Source of the DNA: Paenibacillus_G filicis
Lineage (GTDB): Bacteria > Bacillota > Bacilli > Paenibacillales > NBRC-103111
Assembly (NCBI RefSeq): GCF_038070315.1
Contig: NZ_JBBPCC010000001.1
Location: 186,001-250,000 of the forward strand
Length of the DNA: 64,000 nt
Direction of reading: 5' to 3'
The position numbers and the translations under genes are program-made. The stretch's first letter is position 1; every line of letters starts with the position of its first letter. The notes under the pieces were generated by a model, which made no database searches, was not told the DNA's origin, and saw only the letters and a program-made list of their open reading frames with translations. Of the stretch, positions 55,385 to 64,000 are shown one piece after another.

Positions 55385-56377
55385 CTAAATATCCATCGCC
55401 AGCCGAAAACCCGTGTTGCCGGAGCTGCTATCCGGCGTATTTTTGCTGCGTGCAGCCACTCTGTATCGGTTGCAGTAAGAGCGATGGCAGAGATAGGACC
55501 CGCCCCGCAGCGAGCGCAAGCCGCTTCCTGCCGCCCCTTGAGGATTGGTCTGCGAAGAGCGCCGATGGTAGTCACGGTCGAACCAGTCTGCACACCATTC
55601 CCATACGTTGCCTGCCACATTGTAAAGTCCGTATCCGTTGGGCTCATAAGCATCGACCGGAGCGGTACCCGCATAGCCGTCCTCGGCATGATTCACAGCG
55701 GGGAATTTTCCCTGCCAGATGTTACACCGGTGGCGACCGTCCTGCTTGAGCACATCCCCCCAAGGGTAGGTTCGCTGCTCCAGTCCACCTCTGGCGGCGT
55801 ACTCCCACTCGGCTTCGGTCGGCAATCTGCCTCCCGCCCACTGACAATAGGCGGACGCATCATGCCAGGAGATATGGACTACAGGATGATCCAGACGCTC
55901 CCCGATCGTCGAGCCTTCTCCCTCCGGCTTGGCCCAGTAGGCTCCGCGGACTCCGAGCCACCACGGCGCTTCACGAGAAGAGCCCGCTACATCCGCCCGC
56001 CGCTCCTCCGGTACGAACAGATGGAAGACATAGGTCCAGCCGAATCGCTCCGCTTCGGTGATATATCCGGTAGCTTGGACGAAGGACTGAAACTGTCCAT
56101 TTGTCACCGCATGCGCAGAGATACGGAAGGCGTCCACCGTTACCTTGCGGACCGGGCCCTCCCCGTCATCCGGGAAGCCATCCGAAGCCTGCGTCCCCAT
56201 CAGATACTCCCCACCGGGAAGTGTAATCATCGAATGCTCAAGACCGGCTCGCAGCCCGGCTGCACGATCCCCAGCCTTAATGGCTGGAGCGGCTGCACGT
56301 TCCTGTAGGTGCCCTGAACCAGCGGACAGCTCACCACGGCCGGCGGCGCAGCAGGATTTCGGATTCCTTTCACTCAT
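55385..56377 (-). CDS. Formylglycine-generating enzyme (FGE/SUMF1 family)
   Basis: 330 residues. Landmarks of the FGE-sulfatase fold (PF03781): MGTQASDGFPDDGEGP, HPVVHISWHDASAYCQWAGG, RLPTEAEWEYAARGG, YNVAGNVWEWCADWF, and near the C-terminus RGGSYLCHRSYCNRYR with SKNTPDSSSGNTGFR. The C-x4-C pair (LCHRSYC) is the copper-binding active-site pair, so this should be a true sulfatase-activating oxidase, not one of the many cysteine-free relatives. It converts a Cys in CxPxR to formylglycine. No sulfatase lies in the window. ATG has GGGGA eight bases before. Confidence 0.9.
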   Translation of the reverse strand: MSERNPKSCCAAGRGELSAGSGHLQERAAAPAIKAGDRAAGLRAGLEHSMITLPGGEYLMGTQASDGFPDDGEGPVRKVTVDAFRISAHAVTNGQFQSFVQATGYITEAERFGWTYVFHLFVPEERRADVAGSSREAPWWLGVRGAYWAKPEGEGSTIGERLDHPVVHISWHDASAYCQWAGGRLPTEAEWEYAARGGLEQRTYPWGDVLKQDGRHRCNIWQGKFPAVNHAEDGYAGTAPVDAYEPNGYGLYNVAGNVWEWCADWFDRDYHRRSSQTNPQGAAGSGLRSLRGGSYLCHRSYCNRYRVAARSKNTPDSSSGNTGFRLAMDI

Positions 56378-56424
56378 CGTGCTTGTCCCCTTCCGGAATC
56401 AGTAGTCGTCAACACCTGGGCGGG

Positions 56425-57522
56425 TTACTGACGGAATGCAGAGGAATACCCAGGCTTTACGCAAACGGGCTTGGACAGTGAAAGTGTCCGGCCCGTCGCC
56501 GTCAATCGGCCTGTTTCCTTATTGATGTAATAGGTGACGATATTATCCGTGTCGCGGTTCGCCACGATCAGGAAGCCGCCTCCTGGCGTCAGGGCGAAGT
56601 GGCGAGGATGCCCCCCCTGTGTCGAAACATGCTCCACCAGAGAGAGAAGACCGGTCTCCGGGTCAGCCTCGAACACCACGATGCTATCATGACCGCGATT
56701 GGACCCATAGACAAAGCGACCGTCCTCGGAAATCGTAATTTCAGCGCAGCCGTTCTCTCCTGTAAAGTCCTGAGGCAGCGTTGACACCTGCTGAATCGTG
56801 TGCAGCTGTCCTGCTTCAGCATCGTACCGGAAGGCCACGATCGTGGAATCCAGCTCATTGATCACGTAGGCAAAATGTCCATCCGGGCGGAATACCAGAT
56901 GGCGCGGTCCTGCTCCCGGATGCACCGGAGCATCTCCATGAACACGCAGCTTGCGCTGCTGCGGATCAACCGTGTACGCACGGATCAGATCAAGCCCCAG
57001 ATCAGGCACGAACAGAAACCGGTTATCCGGGCTAAAGAAAGCCGAATGCGGATGCGGTCTGTCCTGACGCTCCGGGTTCACGCTATGTCCGGTATGTTGG
57101 CTCAGATCGAGCACCTCGCCGATCCGGCCGCCTTCCGTCACATCGACCAGTACCACATGACCGCCGTGGTAGCTGACCTGCACCAGGTAACCGACTTCCT
57201 CTTGGCGTTGAATATGGCAGGTAGGATCCGGGGAAGTGAACGCACGGCTAATCTCTGCAAGCTGACCTTGCGCCGTATCGATAGAGAAGGAGATGGCTTC
57301 GCCTCTTCTGCGCCCGGTCTCGTCCACGCCTTCGGCGATGGCGTAGAGTCTGCCGGCGGCTGTATCGACATTCAGAAACGTCGGATTCTTCAACCCGGAT
57401 GCCTGATGCAGCAGAGTCAGCTCTCCTGTGGTTTCGTCGAGCTCGCATACATAGACACCGGGGTCTGTTGCTTCGGCATAGGAACCGATATAGATGAGCT
57501 TGCGCTGAGATGATGCGGACAT
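56425..57522 (-). CDS. Lactonase-family seven-bladed beta-propeller (6-phosphogluconolactonase-like)
   Basis: 365 residues of PF10282. Blade motifs include YIGSYAEATDPGVYVCELD, HPHSAFFSPDNRFLFVPDLG, GPRHLVFRPDGHFAYVINE, SEDGRFVYGSNRGHDSI and GGHPRHFALTPGGGFLIVAN. Members are proposed cytoplasmic 6-phosphogluconolactonases (YbhE/Pgl) or sugar lactonases. It follows the rhamnose operon on the same strand after a terminator-like hairpin, so a rhamnonolactone role is conceivable but unproven. ATG at 57522 has GGAGG eight bases upstream; the longer frame to 57624 is unlikely. Confidence 0.87.
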   Translation of the reverse strand: MSASSQRKLIYIGSYAEATDPGVYVCELDETTGELTLLHQASGLKNPTFLNVDTAAGRLYAIAEGVDETGRRRGEAISFSIDTAQGQLAEISRAFTSPDPTCHIQRQEEVGYLVQVSYHGGHVVLVDVTEGGRIGEVLDLSQHTGHSVNPERQDRPHPHSAFFSPDNRFLFVPDLGLDLIRAYTVDPQQRKLRVHGDAPVHPGAGPRHLVFRPDGHFAYVINELDSTIVAFRYDAEAGQLHTIQQVSTLPQDFTGENGCAEITISEDGRFVYGSNRGHDSIVVFEADPETGLLSLVEHVSTQGGHPRHFALTPGGGFLIVANRDTDNIVTYYINKETGRLTATGRTLSLSKPVCVKPGYSSAFRQ

Positions 57523-57687
57523 AAGATGTACCTCCTGTAATGGGTCTGGCTTCGACATTATTCTTATCTTACAAACAGTTCCACTTCCATGCAAGCCACA
57601 GAACCGCTCAGCTTGAATGATCATACGACGAATGGGGCAGCCGCCAGTCCATCGAGTGAATCGGAAGGCTGCTTGACAACGGCAAAA

Positions 57688-57718
57688 GACCAGGTCCGCG
57701 AAAAAAAACGGCCTGGTC
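57688..57718 (-). terminator. Terminator of the rhamnose operon
   Basis: GACCAGG and CCTGGTC enclose a 17-base loop containing an A8 run. On the minus strand TTTTG follows the stem. It lies 25 bases past the rhaR stop. Confidence 0.55.
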
Positions 57719-57742
57719 CTCTATGACAAGGGCAACCTGTAA

Positions 57743-58507
57743 TTATACGATGGAAACGCGAATGCCACGTTCCTGAAGCTGAGCGACCGTCTGCTCGCCG
57801 ACGCCACGGTCGGTGATGATCGCAGAGGCCACGTCAAGCTCGGCCACATGGGTGAACGCCCGGACGCCGAACTTGCTGGCATCTGCCAGCAGAAATACCT
57901 GCTCGGCGATGCCGATCATCCGCTGCTTCACAAGCGCCTGCTGCTCATTGGATTCACTGATGCCGCGCTCCAGATGAATGCCCTTGCAGGACAGGAACAG
58001 CTTGTCGACATGATAAGCATCCATCGACCGTTCGGCCAGCGGGCCTACGAAGGACAGCGAGCGCTTCGCCAGACGGCCGCCCGTGGAGATGACCTCGATC
58101 TTCTCCTTGCCACTGAGCTCGCTGACTACCTTCACGGAATTCGTAAGCACCGTCAGCGGGATATCGGGGAGATACGAAGCCATGTACCAAGCCGTCGTGC
58201 TGGCATCCAGCAGGACGCGGTCATACGGCTGAATCCAGCGGATCGCTTCCTGCGCGATCCGCCGCTTCTCTTCCGCGTTGAGGATCTCCCGCTCGAAATA
58301 CGGAATTTCCGCCTGCGCCTGCGTCTCCTTGACACTGACCGCTCCGCCATGCGAACGGCGCAGCCGTCCTGCCGATTCCAGGCGATCCAGATCCCGACGG
58401 ATCGTCTCCTCGGTCACGCCGCACAGCTCGCTCAGCTCGGAGACACGGATGCTGCCCCGTTCGTTAACCAGTTGGACAATAAGCTCGTATCTTTCCGCTA
58501 CCAGCAT
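57743..58507 (-). CDS. rhaR: DeoR-family regulator of rhamnose genes
   Basis: 254 residues. The DeoR helix-turn-helix is VSELSELCGVTEETIRRDLD followed by LRRSHGGAV (the family signature). The effector domain is of the sugar-phosphate isomerase-like type, with LLDASTTAWYMA and VISTGGRLAKRSLSFVGPLAE. It probably senses a phosphorylated rhamnose intermediate and represses the operon through TTTGTTT boxes upstream of rhaEW. It lies 112 bases behind rhaB, with a possible promoter of its own in the gap. Confidence 0.85.
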   Translation of the reverse strand: MLVAERYELIVQLVNERGSIRVSELSELCGVTEETIRRDLDRLESAGRLRRSHGGAVSVKETQAQAEIPYFEREILNAEEKRRIAQEAIRWIQPYDRVLLDASTTAWYMASYLPDIPLTVLTNSVKVVSELSGKEKIEVISTGGRLAKRSLSFVGPLAERSMDAYHVDKLFLSCKGIHLERGISESNEQQALVKQRMIGIAEQVFLLADASKFGVRAFTHVAELDVASAIITDRGVGEQTVAQLQERGIRVSIV

Positions 58508-58619
58508 GCGCTCCCTCTCCCATCGTTACCTTGCAGATTCATAAATTCTTCAACTTACTCTGCGATCTATCCTTATATATATCAGCCTTGTAGCTGGCTT
58601 TTTCCTATAGCTTCCTGAC

Positions 58620-60095
58620 TCAGCCAAGCCCTGTCAGCGTCTTGAACCGGTCATACGCTTCCGCCCATGCGGTGCTGTTCTGAGGCTCATACGTCCGTAC
58701 CGGGAACGAGTCGCGGATCGTACGGCGCGCTTCCCAAATATCCGCGAACACGCCCTGCGCGATCCACTGGACGGCCAGATTGCCGATGGCGCTGCCCTCG
58801 GCCGGGCCTGCCCAGACCGGCTTGCCGATCGCATTCGCCGACCACTGGCACAGCAGCTCGTTCTGAATCCCGCCTCCGACCATATGCAGACCGCCGAACT
58901 GCCGCCCGGACAAGCTCTCCGTCAGCTCCAGGACATAACGGTATTTTAACGCCAGACTCTCCAAAACACAACGGACAACCTCGCCCGGCTGTTCCGGGGG
59001 CTTCTGCCCGGTCCGGCTGCAGGAGTCGCGAACCCGTACACGCATATCCCCAGCCGCGAGGAATAGCGGATCGTCGGGATCGATCCAGGCGGAGAAGGCC
59101 GGCGCTTGATCCGCCAGCCGGACCAGCTGGGGGAACGAGTAGTCCAGTCCTTGGCGTTCCCACTCCCGCTTCAGCTCCTGTACAATCCATAAGCCCATGA
59201 TGTTTTTAAGCAGACGGAAGGTCCCGCCCACGCCACCTTCATTGGTAAAGTTATAAGCGAGCGCCCGCTCGCCGAGCACCGGCACATCCACTTCGGTTCC
59301 CATCAGCGACCAGGTGCCGCAGCTCAGGTAAGCGAACGAGCGCTCCCGGGTCGGCACGGCGGCTACCGCAGAGCCGGTATCATGCTCGGCCACGGCGATC
59401 ACCGGGATCGCGTCTACGCCGAGCTCCCCGCTCACCGAGCGGAGCAGGGAGCCTGCAGCTGTGCCTGGCTGAACGACCTGACCGAACCAGGCCGCCGGGA
59501 GACCCAGCCTGGCGAGCAGCTCCGCATCCCAGGCGCCCTGCAGCGGATTGTACAGCTGTGTCGTCGTCGCGTTCGAGAACTCGCTCAGCTTCTCGCCGGT
59601 CAGGAAGTAGCGCAGCAGATCGGGAATCATCAGGAATCGGTCTGCTTCGCGCAGCAGCGGAGAACCGGCGCGTTTCATGGCCGCAAGCTGGAACGCCGTA
59701 TTGAACGGCAGAAACTGAATACCCGTGCGGGCGAACAGCTCCTCCCGGCCGATTTCTTCGGCGAATACCCGCTCCATCACGCCCTCCGTATGCCGGTCCC
59801 GGTAATGATACGGATTGGCGAGCAGCTCTCCATTGGCAGCGAGCAGGCCGAAGTCGACGGCCCACGAATCGATCCCGAGGCTTTGCAGCTCGATGCCGCG
59901 ATGCTTCGTCTTGATCAAGCCCTGCTTGATCTCATGATACAAGCGAAGGATATCCCATTGCAGCCGGTCACCCACCTGCACGGGATCATTCGGGAAGCGG
60001 TGCAGCTCCTCCGTGACGATCGAACGGTCGGTGAGACGGCCGAGCAGCGCTCTCCCGCTGCTCGCGCCCAGATCATAGGCCAGAATCGTACTCAA
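58620..60095 (-). CDS. rhaB: Rhamnulokinase
   Basis: 491 residues of the FGGY kinase family. ILAYDLGASSGRALLG is the ATP phosphate-1 motif, VIAVAEHDTGSAVAAVP and YLSCGTWSLMGTE are typical of RhaB, and LHMVGGGIQNELLCQWSAN is the adenosine motif. It phosphorylates L-rhamnulose at C1. The start lies four bases after the rhaA stop. Confidence 0.95.
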   Translation of the reverse strand: MSTILAYDLGASSGRALLGRLTDRSIVTEELHRFPNDPVQVGDRLQWDILRLYHEIKQGLIKTKHRGIELQSLGIDSWAVDFGLLAANGELLANPYHYRDRHTEGVMERVFAEEIGREELFARTGIQFLPFNTAFQLAAMKRAGSPLLREADRFLMIPDLLRYFLTGEKLSEFSNATTTQLYNPLQGAWDAELLARLGLPAAWFGQVVQPGTAAGSLLRSVSGELGVDAIPVIAVAEHDTGSAVAAVPTRERSFAYLSCGTWSLMGTEVDVPVLGERALAYNFTNEGGVGGTFRLLKNIMGLWIVQELKREWERQGLDYSFPQLVRLADQAPAFSAWIDPDDPLFLAAGDMRVRVRDSCSRTGQKPPEQPGEVVRCVLESLALKYRYVLELTESLSGRQFGGLHMVGGGIQNELLCQWSANAIGKPVWAGPAEGSAIGNLAVQWIAQGVFADIWEARRTIRDSFPVRTYEPQNSTAWAEAYDRFKTLTGLG

Positions 60096-60099
60096 GCCC

Positions 60100-61362
60100 T
60101 CACCCCCCGCGCTTCAGCAGAACATCTTGCTCGTAGGCCTTCACCTCGGCCAGCCACTGCTCGCGCACCGGCACGCCCTGCTTCTCGCAGTAATAGTCCC
60201 ATACCGCTCCGAACGGGTAGGACTTGAACTCCTCCGTCAACGCGAGCCGGGTCGTATAATCGCCGCTCAGCTCGGCCTGCTTCAGCACCTCTATCGGCTC
60301 CAGCAGCGCGCGCAGCAGCGCCTTGATCGTGTTGCGCGTACCGATCACCCAGGCCGCTACACGGTTGATGCTCGCATCGAAGAAGTCGAGGCCGATATGT
60401 GTCTTAGCCAGCAAGTCACCCCGTACCAGCTCCCGGCCGATCTCCAGCAGCTCGTCGTCGAGCACGACTACATGGTCGCTATCCCAGCGCATCGGGCGGC
60501 TGACATGCAGCAGGATACCCTCGGCAAACAGGGACAGACTCGACAGCTTATTGGAGATGACCTCTGTCGGATGGAAATGTCCCGCATCCAGACAGATCAG
60601 CTTGTTATTCTGCAGGCCATAGCCCATGTAGAACTCGTGGGAACCGACCACATACGCTTCTGAGCCGAGGCCGAACAGCTTGCTTTCCACCGCATCCAGG
60701 TGATAAGCCGGGTTCAGCTCCTCTGCGAAGATTTCATCCAGAGACTCCTTGAGCCGTCTGCGCGGGGACAGCCGGTCCACCGGCACATCCTTGAAGCCGT
60801 CCGGAATCCACACATTGGTCACGCAGGCCTGGCCGAGCTGCTCCCCGAAGTAAGCACTGATGCGGCGCGACGCCTTGCAGTGGTCGATCCAGAATTGGCG
60901 GATATCTGCATTCGGGTGACTCAGCGTGAAGCCGTCGCTGGACTTCTCATGGGAGAACAGCGTCGGGTTGAAATCGAGGCCGAGCCCCTGCTCCTTGGCC
61001 CACTGCACCCATTTCTCGAAATGCCAGGGCTTCAGCTCATCGAGATCCACCTTCTCGTCCGTATCCGCATAAATCGCATGCAGGTTGACCTTATGCTTGC
61101 CGGGAATCAAAGAGAGCGCTCTCTCCAGATCGCTACGCAGCTCATCAGGCGTCCTGGCAGCCCCCGGGTAGTTGCCCGTGACAGAGATGCCGCCGGTCAG
61201 ATCCTGATCGCGGAACAGAAAGCCGCGCACATCGTCCCCCTGCCAGCAGTGCATGGAAATCTTGATCTGCGCGAGCTGCTCGAGCGCCTGGTCGACGTCG
61301 ATGCCATGACGGGCATACAGCTCCTTGGCTTCGTTATAACTTCTTTCGATAGTAGAAGACAT
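60100..61362 (-). CDS. rhaA: L-rhamnose isomerase
   Basis: About 420 residues. Motifs LNPAYHLDAVESKLFGLGSE, VVGSHEFYMGYG and CLDAGHFHPTEVISNKLSSL carry the Glu, Asp and His metal ligands of RhaA. It converts L-rhamnose to L-rhamnulose. ATG at 61362 has GGAGGG eight bases upstream. The gene starts 25 bases after the end of the ASRT-family gene. Confidence 0.96.
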   Translation of the reverse strand: MSSTIERSYNEAKELYARHGIDVDQALEQLAQIKISMHCWQGDDVRGFLFRDQDLTGGISVTGNYPGAARTPDELRSDLERALSLIPGKHKVNLHAIYADTDEKVDLDELKPWHFEKWVQWAKEQGLGLDFNPTLFSHEKSSDGFTLSHPNADIRQFWIDHCKASRRISAYFGEQLGQACVTNVWIPDGFKDVPVDRLSPRRRLKESLDEIFAEELNPAYHLDAVESKLFGLGSEAYVVGSHEFYMGYGLQNNKLICLDAGHFHPTEVISNKLSSLSLFAEGILLHVSRPMRWDSDHVVVLDDELLEIGRELVRGDLLAKTHIGLDFFDASINRVAAWVIGTRNTIKALLRALLEPIEVLKQAELSGDYTTRLALTEEFKSYPFGAVWDYYCEKQGVPVREQWLAEVKAYEQDVLLKRGG

Positions 61363-61387
61363 ATCGGATTCCCTCCACAATATAGGT

Positions 61388-61765
61388 TTAACGGACCGGA
61401 TAAGCCATGACCGACATCAGCGCATTCTCAGCCTGGGTCGCATCCAGTCGGCTGTACTGCACGATCACCGGGATCTGGCTCTTCACCTCGATCGCGTAAG
61501 GAACGCCAGCCGGAGGTGGCATCCCCTCCTGGAGCAAGGTGGACGTGCGTATATGCTTCGTACGGCGGGCTTCGACGAGGTAAGGGATATCCTCTACAGG
61601 TTCCCTGTCTTCGAAGAAAATCGTGAATAATAGCTGCGCGTCCTCGGAGGACGTGTTCAGCACACAAACCGATTCATGACTGGTCAGCCCGCCGGAGCTT
61701 TTCTCAGGAATATAAGCATCCGGGATCACCCAGTAGGTTGCACCCTTGGCTTCATGTAGCGCCAT
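61388..61765 (-). CDS. Sensory rhodopsin transducer (ASRT) family protein
   Basis: 125 residues of PF07100. ATYWVIPDAYIPEKSSG, TSHESVCVLNTS and TSTLLQEGMPPPAGVPYAIE are family motifs; the fold is a beta-sandwich related to carbohydrate-binding modules. The name comes from the Anabaena rhodopsin partner, but no rhodopsin gene is near, and family members occur in sugar catabolic operons. It may bind rhamnose or an intermediate, or assist regulation. ATG at 61765 has AGGAGGA eight bases upstream. Confidence 0.85.
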   Translation of the reverse strand: MALHEAKGATYWVIPDAYIPEKSSGGLTSHESVCVLNTSSEDAQLLFTIFFEDREPVEDIPYLVEARRTKHIRTSTLLQEGMPPPAGVPYAIEVKSQIPVIVQYSRLDATQAENALMSVMAYPVR

Positions 61766-61781
61766 CTTCGATTCCTCCTGG

Positions 61782-63851
61782 TTAGCGGGTAAATGCCGCC
61801 GGTACTCCGCCATCGATCGTCAGCATGCAGCCCGTCGTTTTCTCCGAACGGGAAGAAGCGAAGAAGGCGACGCCTTCGGCGATATCGCGCGGGAAGATAT
61901 TCACGAGCAGGGTCGTACGCTTGCGGTAGTATTCCTCCAATTGATCCGGCTCGATGCCATAGGCGGCTGCACGCTCATTGCGCCAGTTGGAATTCCAGAT
62001 CGCCGAGCCCTGCAGGATCGCATCCGGCAGCACCGTGTTCACGCGGATGCCGAATTCCCCGCCTTCGGCAGCGATGCAGCGGGCCAGATGGGCCTCCAGT
62101 GCCTTGGCCGCGCTGTAGGCAGACGCGTTCTTCCCCGCGTACACGGAATTCTTGGAGCCGATAAATACCATGCTGCCGCCGGTGGACTGCTCCTTCATCA
62201 CCTTGAACGCCTCACGGGCGACAAGGAAGTAGCCCGTGCCGAGCACGTTCAGGTTCAGATTCCATTCCTTCAGACTCGTCTCGTCGAATGGGCTGGAGGT
62301 CGCAAGTCCGGCGTTGTTGACGATAATGTCTACCCCGCCGTAGGCGACAGCCGTCTCCGCATAGGCGGCAATCACAGCCTCTTCGCTCGTTACATCCATT
62401 TTAACGGCAATCGCACGGTTGTCGCCGAATTTGGCATTCAGCTCATCCGCCACCTTCTGCGCGCCCTCCAGATTGAGGTCGGCCAGGACGACATGCGCGC
62501 CTTCGGAGACGAGACGGCGGGCTGTTTCGCTGCCGATGCCCCCAGCACCGCCGGTGATGAACGCAATCTTGCGGGAGAACTCAGTCTCAGCCGGAGCCAG
62601 CGACAGCTTGTAGAGCTCAAGCGGCCAGTACTCTACATGATAAGACTCGTTCTCGCTAAGCGAGACGAACCGGCCGAGCGCCGTCGCACCGCGCATCACC
62701 GCGATTGCGCGATGGTACAGAGCGCCGCTGACCTGAGACATCGCCCAGCTCTTGCCCGTATTGACCATCCCCACGCCGGGGATCAGAATCACGCGTGGTG
62801 CAGCTTCGAACATGACGTCACCATCCTGCTTATTGCGGTCGAAGTAAGCCCGGTACTGCTCCTTGTATGCGGCGATGCCTGCCTTCAGCTTGGCCTTCAG
62901 CCCGCCGATATCCTCGGCGTTCGGCTCCCAGTCGATGAACAGCGGCACGACCTTCGTATGCACCAGATGGTCTGGGCAGGCGGCCCCGATCTGGGACAGC
63001 TCCGGCGAGTCCTGGCCGTTCACGAAGGCCAGCACATCGTCTGCGTCGTCGAAGGACAAGAGCATTTTCTTGGCGTCGCTGACCGCTCCGCGAATCACAG
63101 GCATCACGTCCGCCGCCACGCTGCGGCGGACGTCTAGAGACAACGAGGCGTACTTCGCGCCGCCGAACAGCTTCGCTTCATTCACCCGCGCTTCGATATA
63201 TGCCTCCGCTTCCTTAATGATAGCGATCGTCTGTGCATAGCAGGCCTCCGAGGTCTCGCCCCACGTGACCAGCCCGTGCTTCTCCATCAGCACCAGCTCG
63301 GCTTGCGGATTGGCCAGGACGCCTTCGGCGATCATCTTCGACAGCGTAAATCCCGGACGAACATAGGGCACCCACACGAAGCGGTCGCCGAATATGTCCT
63401 TGGCCAGCTCCCGGCCGTTATCCGCGCAGCACAGGCTGATGATCGCGTCGGGATGCGTATGGTCCACATGCTTGAATGGCAGGAACGCATGCAGCAAGGT
63501 TTCGATGGACGCACGCGGATGCTTGGCATCGATCATGCAATGAGCCAGGTAGCCGACCATGTCCTCATCGGACATCTCTGGACGTTCGAATAGAGGGCGG
63601 ATATCTTCCAGACGAAGCCCGGTGAAGTTGGAGGCCTTCATCGTCGCCAGATCCGACCCGCTTCCCTTGACGTACATCACTTCTACATCGCGCCCCCGGA
63701 AATCCTGCACCGTCGTCTTGGTCGACGTATTGCCTCCACCCCAGTTGCAAACTCTGCGATCGGAACCGATCAGGTTGGAACGGTACACCAGTTCATCCAA
63801 TCCGCCATGAAGTGCTGAGGCTTTATCGTTTTCCCATAAGTTTCGAATCAT
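61782..63851 (-). CDS. rhaEW: Bifunctional rhamnulose-1-phosphate aldolase / short-chain dehydrogenase
   Basis: 689 residues. The N-terminal class II aldolase half (about 1-400) has GGNTSTK and the zinc-binding HVDHTHPDA. The C-terminal SDR half has ITGGAGGIGSETARRL for NAD and the catalytic SAYSAAKALEAH (Tyr and Lys). It cleaves L-rhamnulose-1-phosphate to dihydroxyacetone phosphate and L-lactaldehyde and then oxidises or reduces the aldehyde, as in B. subtilis RhaEW (YuxG). First gene of the operon, GGAGG six bases before ATG. Confidence 0.95.
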   Translation of the reverse strand: MIRNLWENDKASALHGGLDELVYRSNLIGSDRRVCNWGGGNTSTKTTVQDFRGRDVEVMYVKGSGSDLATMKASNFTGLRLEDIRPLFERPEMSDEDMVGYLAHCMIDAKHPRASIETLLHAFLPFKHVDHTHPDAIISLCCADNGRELAKDIFGDRFVWVPYVRPGFTLSKMIAEGVLANPQAELVLMEKHGLVTWGETSEACYAQTIAIIKEAEAYIEARVNEAKLFGGAKYASLSLDVRRSVAADVMPVIRGAVSDAKKMLLSFDDADDVLAFVNGQDSPELSQIGAACPDHLVHTKVVPLFIDWEPNAEDIGGLKAKLKAGIAAYKEQYRAYFDRNKQDGDVMFEAAPRVILIPGVGMVNTGKSWAMSQVSGALYHRAIAVMRGATALGRFVSLSENESYHVEYWPLELYKLSLAPAETEFSRKIAFITGGAGGIGSETARRLVSEGAHVVLADLNLEGAQKVADELNAKFGDNRAIAVKMDVTSEEAVIAAYAETAVAYGGVDIIVNNAGLATSSPFDETSLKEWNLNLNVLGTGYFLVAREAFKVMKEQSTGGSMVFIGSKNSVYAGKNASAYSAAKALEAHLARCIAAEGGEFGIRVNTVLPDAILQGSAIWNSNWRNERAAAYGIEPDQLEEYYRKRTTLLVNIFPRDIAEGVAFFASSRSEKTTGCMLTIDGGVPAAFTR

Positions 63852-63880
63852 GGTAAACCTCCGTTTTGTGTTTGGATTAT

Positions 63881-63951
63881 TTTGTTTATATTTGTTTGTA
63901 GTTTAACACGTTTGTTTTTCTGTGTATATATCAAAAACAAAGACAAACAAA
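63881..63951. promoter_or_regulatory. Cluster of TTTGTTT boxes, likely RhaR operator
   Basis: TTTGTTT occurs at 63881, 63891 and 63911, and its complement AAACAAA at 63935 and 63945. Within each orientation the spacing is 10 or 20 bases, so all sites face the same side of the helix. Such repeated boxes are typical of DeoR-family operators. The cluster covers the rhaEW promoter region. Confidence 0.6.
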
Positions 63952-64000
63952 GGTATATTTGCATTTGGAAAGCCTCATGCTGAATAAATGGACTTCTGGC

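Noticed and set aside
61746..63137. A 463-residue plus-strand frame opposite rhaEW
   Set aside because: Antisense shadow; the minus strand shows aldolase and SDR motifs throughout.

Overview
The window looks like chromosomal DNA of a spore-forming Gram-positive bacterium close to Paenibacillus. Supporting signs are an alpha/beta-type small acid-soluble spore protein, a protein with three S-layer homology motifs, a copper ATPase with a CsoR regulator, a Bacillus-type fused rhamnulose aldolase/dehydrogenase, a B. subtilis ydaJKLMN-like exopolysaccharide cluster, strong AGGAGG ribosome binding sites and frequent GTG/TTG starts. Genus is an inference from gene content; no rRNA gene is present.

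Layout. 1-4540 is a decayed, AT-richer segment: the 5' end of a kinase-like gene, a serine hydrolase, a frameshifted phosphotransferase remnant, a solo argC, a broken DUF1572/DinB-like gene and an N-terminally truncated aminoglycoside 6-adenylyltransferase. 4540-8150 holds an RCC1-repeat exported protein, an MFS transporter, two very small genes and an AhpD-like protein. 8446-15060 is an anaerobic fermentation block on the minus strand (hemerythrin, zinc-ribbon protein, adhE, pflB, pflA) whose promoter carries an FNR-type site near -41. 15160-23100 holds a spore protein, a radical SAM protein under a LexA-type operator, fetAB, a TVP38 membrane protein, copA with csoR, and a CapA-like protein. 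23194-31661 is the exopolysaccharide operon, with a degenerate GGDEF protein that keeps a c-di-GMP I-site motif; divergent from it is a GtrB/GtrA-type pair.

33477-46342 is a complete type I-C CRISPR-Cas locus. The operon cas3-cas5-cas8c-cas7-cas4-cas1-cas2 lies on the minus strand between two arrays (34 and 36 repeats) transcribed in the same direction. Both leaders contain an identical 42-nt block and a hairpin directly next to the first repeat, in which one base pair has changed in compensating fashion.

46660-57522 is a mixed region: an aromatic acid exporter-like protein, an AraC regulator divergent from a family 4 glycosidase, an orphan sugar-binding lipoprotein, an HTH/periplasmic-binding fusion regulator, the S-layer-anchored protein, a formylglycine-generating enzyme and a lactonase. 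57743-63851 is an L-rhamnose catabolic cluster (rhaEW, a sensory-rhodopsin-transducer-like protein, rhaA, rhaB, rhaR). Its promoter carries TTTGTTT boxes spaced in multiples of ten bases, likely RhaR sites.

The least explained elements are the leader hairpins, the LexA-controlled radical SAM gene, the extended exopolysaccharide operon with its 18-bp palindrome, the paired Fur-like boxes before fetAB, and the HTH-binding-protein fusion.
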